Assembly (NCBI GenBank): GCA_034506395.1
Contig: JAPDPQ010000004.1
Location: 1 to 64,000 of the forward strand
Direction: 5' to 3'
Length of the DNA: 64,000 nucleotides
Origin: a candidate division KSB1 bacterium
GTDB taxonomy: Bacteria > Zhuqueibacterota > Zhuqueibacteria > Thermofontimicrobiales > Thermofontimicrobiaceae
Part shown: one piece after another, positions 15,495 through 24,737 of the stretch
Position numbering within the stretch: the first letter of the stretch is position 1
Layout: each line of letters begins with the position of its first letter
Translations under genes and position numbers: made by a program
Notes under the pieces: model-generated
The model's database searches: none
What the model saw: the letters and a program-made list of their open reading frames with translations, nothing else
What the model was told of the DNA's origin: nothing

Positions 15495-17504
15495 CTATTG
15501 GCGTTTTGGCTTTTTGACAAGTTCAAACAATCGAGCATCCACAAATATCTTGAACAAATCACCATCCACCTTTCCATCGTTCACTTCCCATTGGATAATT
15601 TCCAATGCTTTTTCTACTGGAACAGCGCGTTTGTAAGGTCGATCCCAGGCGGTAAGGGCGTCAAATATATCTGCAATGGTCATAATTTTGGATTCGATTG
15701 GGATTTGCTCATCCACCCAACCATGGGGATAACCGCTGCCATCTAATTTTTCATGATGTGCCCCTGCAATCAAAGGAACCCGTTTCAGCTCCGAAGTCCA
15801 AGGAATTTTCTGCAGAAAATTAAAGGTGTGGGTGACATGCGATTCGATTTCCTTGCGTTCTTCCCGACTCAAGCTGCCCTTTGGGATTGAAAGAACTTCG
15901 ATCTCTTTCGAGGTTAATAGTTTTAAAGGGGTGCCGTTATCATTGAAAACAATCGAACCAATTTGCTGAAGCATTTCAAAGCCAGATTGATTGAGCACTG
16001 TTGGCTCGTTCACTTCGCAAATGATTTGAAAATACCGATCCAATTGCATGATTCGTTCTCTGGTCTCGCGATCCAATGCTGAGATCAGCGCCAGTGCTTT
16101 CTGTCGCTCTTCCTTCAACAGATAAATGATTTTTTCCCTGGAGACCCTTAATTCAGTCGCCTGTTTGATGATCTTAAACCGATTTTTTACTGCATCTAAT
16201 TCGTGCGGAAATAGCTTTTTGGCTTTTACGAGCACGTCCTCCCTGACTCCGATTTTCCCAAAATCGTGCAAGAGCGCTGCGTAATGAATTTGCTGAATAT
16301 CCTGCCGCGAAAAGCGAATTTCTTTGAATTTTCCAGAATCGACTCTGTCGACTTTCTCCGCCAAAGCTACTGATAAAGTTGCTACTCGCTCGGAATGACC
16401 GAATGTCGAGGGATCTCGCTGTTCAATGGCATGAACTGACGCTCGAACAAAACCCTCGAACAAGCGCTTAATCTCCTCGTAAAGACGAGTGTTTTCAATG
16501 GAGATCGCGGCTTGACTGGCTAAAGAGCATGCAAGGTCGACGCACTTGTCATCAAATGGAATGACTTCCTGTTCGATGACGCTAATATCTGTTAATTTTG
16601 CCTCCCAATGACGTTTACGATTGATTAATTGCAGCACACCGATGATTTCATCTTTATGGGTTTTCATGGGGATGACTAGCATCGATTTGGTTCGATAGCC
16701 AATGGTTTGATCAAAGCTCTTATTATGCGCAAACTTTGCATCGGCAGGTAAATCGTAAACATCGGGAATATTGAGCACCTCGTTGTTCAAAGCAACGTAT
16801 CCTGCGACGCTTTGTCGTTCAATTGGCATCACTTTCTCTTGAAACGCAATATCAACCGAATCATTATGGGCTAATTTGAATCGCAATTGCTTATTTGCAA
16901 AGTAATCGGCTTCGTTCTCGGGGATGTGTTCGATGGTTTCTACTAAATAGAGGCTGCCAGCATCTGCATGGGTAATTTCGCGGCTTTTCTTCAAAATCAT
17001 TTCCAGGAGTATATCTGGATTCCGTTCAGCCGACAATGCAATTCCAATGTCGTAAAGCTGCCGGAGTTCTTGATTTTGCGATTTTAGCGTTTCCTTCAGT
17101 CGATTGGCTTCGATCTTGCTGAGCAGCAGCTTGCGCGCATTTAATAGCGCCATTTCTAATTGTTCTATTTTGAACGGTGAGGTAAGGATATTAAAGCCAG
17201 CAAATCCATTTTGCAGGGCTCTGTCCTCTAATAAATGAAATGCACTCTCGCCCAAGCCAATGAAATAGCAATTTTGAAAGTGATTGCCCTGAGGCAAATC
17301 GAGCCATCTATTCTTCTGATTGATGAGCCATTGCGCTTCTGCAATAAGAATAAAGTTGGAATAGTGTTGCAATAATTGGCTCAGATCGTGTAAGCTGCTA
17401 ACAGAAATTTTATGAAATTGCGGGCCGATCTGCTGAATGGTCGCTTGGATGATGGGGGGCTCATTTTCAGCTAAACAAATCAACGCTGTCGGTTCTTGAT
17501 GCAT
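15495..17504 (-). CDS. GAF-HD-GYP protein (predicted cyclic-di-GMP phosphodiesterase)
   Basis: 669 residues with CTGGAG 7 nt before the ATG. Residues about 1-125 look like a degenerate receiver. A short coiled coil (about 130-155) and a GAF domain (about 160-330, with VAGYVALNNEVLNIPD and QTIGYRTKSMLVIPM) follow. The HD-GYP domain starts near 355 with the HSERV and LLHDFGKIG (about 410) motifs and ends with GAHHEKLDGSGYPHGW (about 579-594) and DIFDALTAWDRPYK. The distance from HDFGKIG to the GYP motif is about 170 residues, over 100 longer than usual, filled by a mostly helical insert. Degrading cyclic di-GMP is the known family activity. The signal sensed by GAF is unknown. Confidence 0.9.
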   Translation of the reverse strand: MHQEPTALICLAENEPPIIQATIQQIGPQFHKISVSSLHDLSQLLQHYSNFILIAEAQWLINQKNRWLDLPQGNHFQNCYFIGLGESAFHLLEDRALQNGFAGFNILTSPFKIEQLEMALLNARKLLLSKIEANRLKETLKSQNQELRQLYDIGIALSAERNPDILLEMILKKSREITHADAGSLYLVETIEHIPENEADYFANKQLRFKLAHNDSVDIAFQEKVMPIERQSVAGYVALNNEVLNIPDVYDLPADAKFAHNKSFDQTIGYRTKSMLVIPMKTHKDEIIGVLQLINRKRHWEAKLTDISVIEQEVIPFDDKCVDLACSLASQAAISIENTRLYEEIKRLFEGFVRASVHAIEQRDPSTFGHSERVATLSVALAEKVDRVDSGKFKEIRFSRQDIQQIHYAALLHDFGKIGVREDVLVKAKKLFPHELDAVKNRFKIIKQATELRVSREKIIYLLKEERQKALALISALDRETRERIMQLDRYFQIICEVNEPTVLNQSGFEMLQQIGSIVFNDNGTPLKLLTSKEIEVLSIPKGSLSREERKEIESHVTHTFNFLQKIPWTSELKRVPLIAGAHHEKLDGSGYPHGWVDEQIPIESKIMTIADIFDALTAWDRPYKRAVPVEKALEIIQWEVNDGKVDGDLFKIFVDARLFELVKKPKRQ

Positions 17505-17713
17505 GCTCGATCTCCAGAGTAGCTTTTTCTGCCTTCATCCGTCAGAGATTTGCATTTCATTCCCATCAAGAATCCCTGACGACTAATCGCAAGCAAAAAG
17601 TAGTTAGCTTAATGAAAAATATAGCAACTTTGGAATAGAATAGCAAGCATTTTTTATCATTCAGCCTCTCAATCTATGTTAATTAATTACGAGATGGTGG
17701 TCATTCTTTTTGC

Positions 17714-17742
17714 TTGACAAAGTGGTTTTATTTAAATATATT
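17714..17742 (+). promoter_or_regulatory. Sigma-70-type promoter of the peptide-binding lipoprotein gene
   Basis: TTGACA at 17714-17719, a spacer of 17 nt, and TATATT at 17737-17742, 60 nt before the ATG at 17802. The same two hexamers with the same spacing occur at 54167 and 59122. Confidence 0.8.
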
Positions 17743-17801
17743 TACCAGTTCAAAAAGCTGAGTCATAATTCAACAGTCATCAAAATGAACAGGTATAAGC
17801 A

Positions 17802-19463
17802 ATGAGAAAATTTATTTCAATTCTGTTATCCATCCTAATCATTCTCATTTTAAATCATTGTGGGAGCAAAAAAGAAGGAGATTCTGCAAAAGATTTCAAA
17901 GGGAATTTCGATCCCAACCAACCAGAATACGGCGGCACGCTAATTCGGGCGCTCAGCGGTGAGCCTGTTTCATTACAACCGCTCTATGGTTATAGCGATG
18001 GGGCTTCCTGCGAAGTCATCATTCATTTGTTTCCTCCTTTAGTTCGAATGCTGGAAGATCCAGATAATCCTGGTCATGCCAAATTAACTCCTGTTCTGGC
18101 AGAAAGCTGGGAATTCTCAAAAGACGGCAAAGAATTGACCTTTAAGCTTCGCGAGGGGGTTCGCTGGGAGGATGGCGTTGAGGTGACCACGGAGGATGTG
18201 TTGTTCACCTATCTCAAAGCGATCGATCCCACCACTAAAACAATCGTGCATTATGCATTCAGTCGTATTGATACCGTTGTCGCGCTCGATCGATATCGAT
18301 TTAAAGCATTTTATAAAGAGCCGTTCGTTTACGCTGTTTATCGCTGGGATATCGGATTATTACCAAAACATATTTTAGAAGGGAAAGACATCAATACCGA
18401 CGCCTTTAATCATCATCCTGTCGGATATGGCATGTACAAATTTCATAGCTGGACCACAAATGAGCAGATCATTATCGAAGCGAATGAGAATAGCTACTGG
18501 GGTCGCCCCTATTTGGATCGCATGATTTTCCGAATTATTCCAGAGGCAGCCGTTCAAATCCTGGAGCTCAAAGCCGGTCACCTCGATCTGGTGACAAGAC
18601 TCCACACCACTCAATTTACGCGTGATTTGGTAGGACCTGAGGTAGAGAGATTAGTGAACAAATTTGTTTATCCTGACAATTTCATGTACGGACTCGTGTT
18701 CAATTTAAAGATTCCGCTATTTCAGGATAAGCGGATCCGACAAGCAATCAATTATGCCATTGATAAGCAGAGCCTTATCCAAGGGGTCCAGCAAGGGATG
18801 GGACGACCGTGCGATGGCCCAATCCCCCCAGAATCGTGGGCATACAATCCCAACATCAAAAAATATCCTTATGACCCAGATAAGGCGCGTCAATTATTAG
18901 CTGAAGCAGGTTGGTATGACGCTAATGGCGATGGAATTGTTGAAAAAAATGGTGAGCCCTTGCAATTCACCATGTTATGCATGCAAAATGAGGCGGTCCA
19001 GCAGATCGTAACCATCGTTCAGCAGCATCTGAAAGAAATTGGGATTGCAATGAAAATCAAAGTGGTCGAATGGAGCGTCTATTTAAATACATTTATTGCC
19101 AAAAGAAATTTTGATATGTGTGTCACTCGTGGTGGTCTAGCTGTTCTGGATCCTGATTTGACATTTGAATTCCATTCGAGCCAAATTCACGATACCGAAT
19201 ACAACTGGGCGACCTATATCAATCCCGAGTTGGATAAGCTGCTGGAAGAAGCATTGAGGACTTTCGATCAGGAAAAGCGGAAGCAATACTTTTGGAAGGC
19301 ACAGGAGATTCTCTCCGAAGATTTGCCCGTCATTTATCTATTTTTAAGGGATAGCTTCATCGCTACCAGTAAACGCGTTCAGGGAGTAAAACCTTACCCT
19401 GCTCCGTTGGGCTTTGATTATAATTTAGATTGGTGGTGGATTCCAAAAGTATATCAGCGCTGA
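17802..19463 (+). CDS. ABC transporter substrate-binding lipoprotein, family 5 (oligopeptide type)
   Basis: 553 residues. The signal sequence MRKFISILLSILIILI ends with a lipobox-like LNHC (Cys about 20). The SBP_bac_5 fold starts at YGGTLIRALSGEP (about 46). FSKDGKELTFKLREGVRWEDG (within about 106-127) is the family signature region, followed by DVLFTYLKAID, RQAINYAIDKQSLIQG (about 310) and the C-terminal YLFLRDSFIATSKRVQG. The family binds peptides, nickel or sugars outside the membrane for an ABC importer. No permease or ATPase gene is adjacent, so it is an orphan here. Ligand unknown. A strong promoter lies 60 nt upstream. Confidence 0.92.
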   Translation: MRKFISILLSILIILILNHCGSKKEGDSAKDFKGNFDPNQPEYGGTLIRALSGEPVSLQPLYGYSDGASCEVIIHLFPPLVRMLEDPDNPGHAKLTPVLAESWEFSKDGKELTFKLREGVRWEDGVEVTTEDVLFTYLKAIDPTTKTIVHYAFSRIDTVVALDRYRFKAFYKEPFVYAVYRWDIGLLPKHILEGKDINTDAFNHHPVGYGMYKFHSWTTNEQIIIEANENSYWGRPYLDRMIFRIIPEAAVQILELKAGHLDLVTRLHTTQFTRDLVGPEVERLVNKFVYPDNFMYGLVFNLKIPLFQDKRIRQAINYAIDKQSLIQGVQQGMGRPCDGPIPPESWAYNPNIKKYPYDPDKARQLLAEAGWYDANGDGIVEKNGEPLQFTMLCMQNEAVQQIVTIVQQHLKEIGIAMKIKVVEWSVYLNTFIAKRNFDMCVTRGGLAVLDPDLTFEFHSSQIHDTEYNWATYINPELDKLLEEALRTFDQEKRKQYFWKAQEILSEDLPVIYLFLRDSFIATSKRVQGVKPYPAPLGFDYNLDWWWIPKVYQR

Positions 19464-19586
19464 GGGATTTTGGCAGATTGCCCATAAGAATGCCGTTTGC
19501 GAAAATTGAATTGACCACAAATCCCAATAGCCGTTGAGCATCATAATCAATTTGAAATCGCACCCAATATCCAGAATTCCTGACCA

Positions 19587-19615
19587 AAACCCAGGGCTGC
19601 ATATATCCTGGGTTT
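19587..19615 (+). terminator. Terminator after the peptide-binding lipoprotein gene
   Basis: AAACCCAGG and CCTGGGTTT form a 9-bp stem around an 11-nt loop, followed by GCTCTATTTAATCC on the plus strand. It lies 124 nt past the stop and just before the next gene. Confidence 0.6.
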
Positions 19616-19645
19616 GCTCTATTTAATCCTGCATAGGTTCGTTTC

Positions 19646-20644
19646 ATGAATTTGTATTATTGTATGAAATCAAGAAGCCCTATTTTTGCTTTAATGATCT
19701 ATTTTTTGTTGAGGCCATGCATTTCGAATGCTCAGTTTGTTAGGTTCCATTCGAAGGCATTTGCTTATTCAATCGGTGGACAATTGAGCCTGGATATTTA
19801 TAAATCTTATGCGCCATTTTATATTCATCTTGAGCGTAATAAAAAACCGACAATATGGAGAAAAGGCGAGGAACTCGAAATATACACCAATCTAAGTCAG
19901 CGGTTGTTATTACCTCGCTATCTCTTGATTCAATTTACCGCCTATCCGCTCGCAACCCTAAGCAGCTATCTTGAGACCGATCGCTATCGCTATTATCAGC
20001 GGTTCAATTTGCTCTCGGATGTCAATCTGATCCGATCGATTGGTGCTGGTTACGAGGAGCCTTATGCAATTTCCATTTTGTTGGGGAATATTCTATTCCT
20101 GGTTTATCAGGATAGCAGTTCTCAAAAATTGAAACAATCAGGCTCTGCTCTGGCTGGTTTCCTTGTTTCAACTGGGGGGCATCAGATTTACAATAACATT
20201 AATATGGCTGATCGATGGTATCAACCGGAATTGATTCTTACCGGGAATATTCAAGAAAACAAGAGAAAAAAGCTGACATGGAATTTTCGTCTTGGGATAA
20301 AGTTGCATCAGAATAGCTTTTTTAACCATGAGATTACGATGGCCATCGAACGTAGCCATTCTGATTATAAAGCCAATGGATGGTCTTTGGTTCGAAACAG
20401 CATATTCAAGTTGTACACCAATGTTCCGATCAATCATGGCAACGACCACGAAGCCTTGCCTCGACATTTAATCCTATTTGGCAAAAAATTTCCAATAGCA
20501 ATTTCCCGCTATAAAATATTTGGCACTTTTAGTATTGGTGCTAAATGGGAACGAATCAGAAAATTCGACCACCTGTTAAGAGAATTTGAACCGAACTCTG
20601 TGAAAGTAATCACTTGGATCGTTCAGCCCAATTTAGAATTTTGA
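19646..20644 (+). CDS. Hypothetical exported protein, possibly outer-membrane beta-barrel
   Basis: 332 residues from 19646; an internal ATG at 19664 (MKSRSPIFALMIYFLL) is an equally good or better start because it opens a standard signal peptide ending near SNAQ. The mature part has many short alternating hydrophobic segments with Tyr, Trp and Phe (for example QPELILTGNI, LTWNFRLGIKL, HEITMAIERS) and ends with TWIVQPNLEF, whose terminal Phe is common in outer-membrane barrels. This suggests a barrel of about 12-14 strands. I recognise no named family. It is separated from the upstream lipoprotein by a terminator-like hairpin, so it may have its own promoter. Confidence 0.65.
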   Translation: MNLYYCMKSRSPIFALMIYFLLRPCISNAQFVRFHSKAFAYSIGGQLSLDIYKSYAPFYIHLERNKKPTIWRKGEELEIYTNLSQRLLLPRYLLIQFTAYPLATLSSYLETDRYRYYQRFNLLSDVNLIRSIGAGYEEPYAISILLGNILFLVYQDSSSQKLKQSGSALAGFLVSTGGHQIYNNINMADRWYQPELILTGNIQENKRKKLTWNFRLGIKLHQNSFFNHEITMAIERSHSDYKANGWSLVRNSIFKLYTNVPINHGNDHEALPRHLILFGKKFPIAISRYKIFGTFSIGAKWERIRKFDHLLREFEPNSVKVITWIVQPNLEF

Positions 20645-20805
20645 ATTGAGGCGAACTGAACATTCCCGCGCTAATCTTTTTTGTTAGCTCGAATAAAATT
20701 TGTTTTAATTATTGATCATCGTTCCAGCCAGCTAAATAGAGCTAATAAACGTGCAGGACCGATCAAGGTGGAGAATATTATTAGATGATATCAGGCTGAT
20801 TATCT

Positions 20806-21204
20806 CTATGAGCTTATCGGCTTCCAATTGAGCGATCTTGCTGAGATCGCTCGCTGAATCATTTCTCGAAGCTCTTGAGCAGCAAATGGCTTAATCAGGA
20901 TATCGAAAGCACCTTTGGCCTTTGCTTCTCGGACAACTGCATTGGTGCCATAACCAGTAATGACGATACAAATGATATTAGGATCATATTTTTTTACAGC
21001 ACCAAGCACATCCATCCCCGAAATTTGGGACATCTTCAAATCTATCAGCACCAAATCATATCGCTTATCATGCAGCTTTGCCAGGCCGATAATGCCGTTG
21101 GGCGCTTCGTCGACTTCAAAGCCTTCCTTTTCTAACGTCTGTCTGCATGCTTTGCGAATGACTTCTTCATCGTCTATTATCAAAATGTCAGGTTTTTTCA
21201 TCAT
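20806..21204 (-). CDS. Single-domain response regulator (receiver)
   Basis: 132 residues forming only a receiver domain: acidic pair IIDDEE (10-13), phospho-acceptor Asp55 in LVLIDLKM, Thr in IVITGYG (about 83), and Lys in ILIKPF (about 106). There is no output domain, so it must act through protein contacts, like CheY or Spo0F. Its sequence (RKACRQTLEKEGF, VDEAPNG, KRYDLVLIDLKM) resembles the N-terminal receiver of the hybrid kinase at 31229 more than the receivers at 22144 and 38975. No kinase is adjacent. The ribosome site is weak. Confidence 0.88.
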   Translation of the reverse strand: MMKKPDILIIDDEEVIRKACRQTLEKEGFEVDEAPNGIIGLAKLHDKRYDLVLIDLKMSQISGMDVLGAVKKYDPNIICIVITGYGTNAVVREAKAKGAFDILIKPFAAQELREMIQRAISARSLNWKPISS

Positions 21205-21320
21205 AGCACATCTTTTTTACTAAATTGTCCGCATATGGTCTTTTGGTTTCCAAATTGAACTTATTTCTAATGATCGAGTTTCATATTTCTCGAATATAAT
21301 TTAGCTTTGAGACCTCGACA

Positions 21321-21869
21321 ATGCCGCTTTCAAAGAAAAACTTGTTCATTTCGCGACTCTCGCTGCTCGTTGCGCTAGCGATGGTCATTCAAATTATTGG
21401 GTTGCCACAGCCTGTCACTGGACCGTTGATCAATCTGATCTTGTTCATAACCGCGACATCATTAAATTGGATGGCGGGTTGCCTATTGGGAAGCCTTACC
21501 CCTCTAATGGCGCTTATCAGAGGTCAAATCCCCACGGTCTTGGGAATTCTGGTCCCATTTATTGCCACGGCCAATGTCATTCTGGTCTCAGTTTATTGCT
21601 TGTTCCACCTCTTTTTAACCAGATTCTCCCGCCTGTCCAGCAGCTTAACACTTGCTATTGCTATTATTCTCGCGGCGATCAGCAAATACTTATTTTTTGT
21701 CATTACGCTAAAATTTATTTTGCCGCTTATTTTCCATTATCGCATTCCAGAGCCAATTGCATTTATATTTATGACGCCACAATTGGTGACTGCTCTCATT
21801 GGGGGCGCGTTGTTCTATTTTCTTATGACTATTCTTTCAAAATCGGGCTATTTGATCCACCGCGATTAA
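21321..21869 (+). CDS. ECF-transporter S-component-like membrane protein
   Basis: 182 residues with about six hydrophobic helices, starting after a short basic N-terminus (MPLSKKNLFISR). LPQPVTGPLINLILFITA, the LGSLTPLMALIRG loop and the overall spacing are those of S components (substrate-binding subunits) of energy-coupling-factor vitamin transporters, often annotated as such in uncultured bacteria. No EcfA ATPase or EcfT gene adjoins, so it would use a shared module elsewhere. Substrate unknown. No clear ribosome site is visible. Assignment rests on general pattern, so moderate. Confidence 0.6.
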   Translation: MPLSKKNLFISRLSLLVALAMVIQIIGLPQPVTGPLINLILFITATSLNWMAGCLLGSLTPLMALIRGQIPTVLGILVPFIATANVILVSVYCLFHLFLTRFSRLSSSLTLAIAIILAAISKYLFFVITLKFILPLIFHYRIPEPIAFIFMTPQLVTALIGGALFYFLMTILSKSGYLIHRD

Positions 21870-22037
21870 GCCCAATCTCGTGAATTGGCGTATCCCGCTC
21901 CAGAAGACGCATCTCAATGGTATCGTATTTCAATCAATTCTTGCCAGACGTTTTATTTTCTTGCCTATTGGATCTGATCAATTAGATTTATGGCAGGTAA
22001 AATCCAAGATGGTCAACATACTTATTCAGGCGAATAA

Positions 22038-22093
22038 AAAAATCGGATGTTTGATGAGGACCTAATGAACCAGTGCATTAAACATCCGATTTT
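22038..22093 (-). terminator. Terminator after the receiver gene at 22144
   Basis: AAAATCGGATGTTT and AAACATCCGATTTT form a 14-bp stem around 28 nt. On the minus strand the second arm runs into TTTTTTTATTCG. It terminates the long minus-strand run and may also serve the converging plus-strand gene that ends at 21869. Confidence 0.75.
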
Positions 22094-22143
22094 CGATCAA
22101 CAATAGAAGAGAGGGCAAGCTTTATTTTGATCAAATTAAATTG

Positions 22144-22509
22144 TCATGACTGCGTGTATTTTCGGACGAGAGCCAGCAGTTCATCAGATTTGAGTGGCTT
22201 CTGCAAATAGTCCTTCACTGGGACAGCGCTAGTATCGAACACTTGCGCAGCGGCACTGGCAAAAGATGACAGAATAACCACTGGCACCTTGATATTAAGA
22301 TTTGCAAGGTTCTCAGCCAATTTCACACCAGTATCCACCTCTTCCATCATCACATCGAGCAGGATAAAATCTGGCTTTTGGTCTCTGATCATGTTCAAAC
22401 CAGTGGCTCCATCCTCAGCTTCCAGGACTTGATAATTATGAGCCTCTAATACGACTCTCGCTTGTTCTCGAAAATCTATATCATCATCGATAATGAGAAT
22501 TTTTTTCAT
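22144..22509 (-). CDS. Single-domain response regulator (receiver)
   Basis: 121 residues from the ATG at 22509, chosen for AAGGA 6 nt upstream; the frame is open to 22578 without a site. Receiver motifs: IIDDDID (6-12), phospho-Asp52 in FILLDVMM, Ser in VILSSFAS, Lys in LQKPLK. The stretch AHNYQVLEAEDGATGLNMI and the tail MMEEVDTGV closely match the receiver at 38975 (SHNYEVLEAESG, MMETIDEGY), so these two are paralogs. It is the last gene of the minus-strand run that contains the formate dehydrogenase genes and is followed by a strong terminator. Confidence 0.9.
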   Translation of the reverse strand: MKKILIIDDDIDFREQARVVLEAHNYQVLEAEDGATGLNMIRDQKPDFILLDVMMEEVDTGVKLAENLANLNIKVPVVILSSFASAAAQVFDTSAVPVKDYLQKPLKSDELLALVRKYTQS

Positions 22510-22722
22510 GTCCGTTCCTTGCCTCCTAAAAATTGATGTTCTTTGAGAATCTCCATCAAAGCTTTTTGGATAATTCAAACATTAAAATAAAGCCGAATTA
22601 AGGTATTGAGACTTTACTAAGTCATGGTTACGATCATCTCTTCATTACTGCTTGAATTAAAATTCGCTTTTTTTCGCTTCGAGCGAAAAAAGAAATCTGT
22701 AAATCCAACAATCAAAAACAAC

Positions 22723-22750
22723 CGCGTTCCTCACTTCGTTCGGAATGACA
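22723..22750. repeat. Half copy of a palindromic repeat
   Basis: GTTCCTCACTTCGTTCGGAA followed by TGAC matches one arm of the element at 7665-7746. It lies in the 269-nt gap between the receiver gene and the NuoF-like gene; the other arm is absent. Confidence 0.5.
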
Positions 22751-22778
22751 TTATTAATTCAGATGTAATGATTTTTGT

Positions 22779-24035
22779 TCAGGCACTAATTAGAGCTTCA
22801 AATTCATCACGGAATTTGGTTATCATGGTATGGATTGCCATACCGCCAGCATCTCCCAGTGGGCATAATGTTGCCCCGCTGATCGTCTTGCAAAGGCTCA
22901 AAATTTGGTCGATATATTCTGAATTTCCGTTGCCAGTCAGGAGCTCCCTGAGCATCTGTTGGATTTTCTGTAGTCCCTCGCGACAAGGCACACATTGGCC
23001 ACAAGATTCATGCACAAAAAAATTAATCGCAGCCTCTGCAACTTCAGGGATGGAGGTATCTTCGTCCATCACAATAATTCCACCCGATCCCAGCATCGTA
23101 TTGGCTTTGATGCAGGAATCAAAGTCCATGGAGATATCGATTTCATCTGCTTTTAATATCGGGGCAGAAACACCACCAGGGATCACCGCTTTGATCTTTT
23201 TCCCATTTCTCACTCCTCCACCTGCATATTGGATCATATCTTTTAAATTTGTCCCCATGGGAAATTCGTAAACGCCAGGCCTATTCACATGTCCAGAAAT
23301 CCCATAAAGCTTTGTACCTGACGCTTGAAACGTGCCCATCAATTTGAAGGTGCTAGCGCCCTGCTTCGCAATAAACGGCAGACAAGCCAAGGTTTCCACA
23401 TTGTTCACAATAGTTGGGCAGCCATATAATCCAACATTAGCGGGGAACGGCGGACGAACGCGAGGTTGTCCTCTTTTGCCTTCTAAGGACTCGATTAAGG
23501 CGGTCTCCTCGCCGCAGATATAGGCCCCAGCACCTCGCATAACGATAATATCAAAATCGAAGTTTTTTCCTAAAATGTTTTTGCCGAGGTAGTTTGCCTC
23601 TCGCGCATTTTGAATGGCGCGCTCCAAAATCTCTGCGATCCATTTGAATTCTCCCCGGATATAGATGAATCCGAGGTCCGCCCGAATCGCATAGCCAGCT
23701 ATGGTCATTCCTTCGATCAATAGCAGCGGATCATGTTCCATAATCACGCGGTCTTTAAAGGTTCCGGGCTCTCCTTCATCTGCGTTACAGATCAGATAGA
23801 ATGGACGATCCTTCTCCTTCGGAAGAAAACCCCATTTAAAACCGGTAGGAAACCCAGCTCCCCCGCGGCCTCGAAGAAATGATTTTTTGACTTCTTCGAC
23901 AAAATCTTGAGGGCTCTTTTCTAATACTTTCTTGAGCCCAATATAGCCTCCATCCCGCTCATAATCCTCGACCTTTTCCATTCCATTGACACCGACATGA
24001 CGGGTCAGAATTTTTTTCTCCTCAATCATCGCCAT
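22779..24035 (-). CDS. NuoF-like NADH-binding flavoprotein subunit of formate dehydrogenase
   Basis: 418 residues. FLRGRGGAGFPTGFKWGF (about 53-70) binds FMN and NADH. NADEGEPGTFKDR (about 84-96) and GAGAYICGEETALIESLEG (about 169-187) are family signatures. The iron-sulfur site uses ESCGQCVPCREG (about 344-355) plus a later Cys in GATLCPLGDAGG. It lacks the N-terminal thioredoxin-like and C-terminal ferredoxin extensions of hydrogenase HoxF/HndC types, so it matches the compact form. It passes electrons between NAD(H) and the iron-sulfur chain. The NuoE-like gene ends 10 nt upstream, so the two are translationally close. The partner catalytic subunit is most likely the selenoprotein gene at 28260. 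Confidence 0.93.
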   Translation of the reverse strand: MAMIEEKKILTRHVGVNGMEKVEDYERDGGYIGLKKVLEKSPQDFVEEVKKSFLRGRGGAGFPTGFKWGFLPKEKDRPFYLICNADEGEPGTFKDRVIMEHDPLLLIEGMTIAGYAIRADLGFIYIRGEFKWIAEILERAIQNAREANYLGKNILGKNFDFDIIVMRGAGAYICGEETALIESLEGKRGQPRVRPPFPANVGLYGCPTIVNNVETLACLPFIAKQGASTFKLMGTFQASGTKLYGISGHVNRPGVYEFPMGTNLKDMIQYAGGGVRNGKKIKAVIPGGVSAPILKADEIDISMDFDSCIKANTMLGSGGIIVMDEDTSIPEVAEAAINFFVHESCGQCVPCREGLQKIQQMLRELLTGNGNSEYIDQILSLCKTISGATLCPLGDAGGMAIHTMITKFRDEFEALISA

Positions 24036-24045
24036 TTGCCTCGCG

Positions 24046-24555
24046 CTATTTTAATGACTTTAAAATCGCATCAACTTTTTTGGCATCGAGATTCTCGTAG
24101 TATTGATCATTGATCATCATGACTGGGGCAGTGCCGCAAGAGCCGAGACATTCTACCAAAGAGAGCGTGAATTTCCCATCGCTGGTTGTTTCACCAACCT
24201 TTATTTTTAATTTTTTCGATAGATGCTCAATGATGTGTTTTGCCCCTAATAGCGAACATGACACATTTCGACAAACCTGAATGTGGTATTTGCCCACGGG
24301 CTGAAGTTTGAACATGGTATAAAAAGTCAATACGCCATAGATTTTGTTTGAGGTAGTTCGGAGTATTCTCGCTAATTGCGGAATAGTCTCTGGGGGCACC
24401 CACCCAAAATGATCTTGTATCATGTGTAATGCTGGCAGCATGGCCGAATTTCTCTGCGGAAATTTTGCTGCCAACTCTTCTATCTTTTTTATCATCTGAT
24501 CGCTCAATACATATTCAGATGCTTCAGTTGGGTATGGGGAGGGCGATACAGACAT
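24046..24555 (-). CDS. NuoE-like [2Fe-2S] thioredoxin-fold subunit
   Basis: 169 residues from the ATG at 24555, preceded by TGGAGG with 8-nt spacing. The N-terminal helical part has AMLPALHMIQDHFGWVPPE. The thioredoxin-like domain holds the four cluster ligands in CRNVSCS (about 98-103) and CLGSCGTAP (about 139-143). The 24-kDa-type subunit carries one [2Fe-2S] cluster beside NuoF. It is directly followed by the NuoF-like gene. With the ferredoxin-like N-terminus of FdhA this gives the usual set for an NAD-linked formate dehydrogenase, a hydrogenase or complex I; no hydrogenase gene is present here. Confidence 0.93.
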   Translation of the reverse strand: MSVSPSPYPTEASEYVLSDQMIKKIEELAAKFPQRNSAMLPALHMIQDHFGWVPPETIPQLARILRTTSNKIYGVLTFYTMFKLQPVGKYHIQVCRNVSCSLLGAKHIIEHLSKKLKIKVGETTSDGKFTLSLVECLGSCGTAPVMMINDQYYENLDAKKVDAILKSLK

Positions 24556-24706
24556 GTGGTACACCTCCATCTTTTATATTAACTGCTTTTTTTCGATTGA
24601 TCTAAAAAATTTTTGTCAACGACTTGCAATCTTTCATCAACTCACAACTGCATCAGTTCGAAAATTTGTAGAAAAATTACATGCATTTTTCTTTTTGAAT
24701 CTTTCA

Positions 24707-24721
24707 CCATCCGACGGATGG
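24707..24721 (-). terminator. Small hairpin after the carbonic anhydrase gene
   Basis: CCATCC-GAC-GGATGG is a 6-bp stem with a 3-nt loop, 16 nt past the carbonic anhydrase stop and 150 nt before the NuoE-like start. No U tract follows. It may mark partial termination or RNA processing within the unit. Confidence 0.35.
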
Positions 24722-24737
24722 GAAAAAGCATGCCGAA

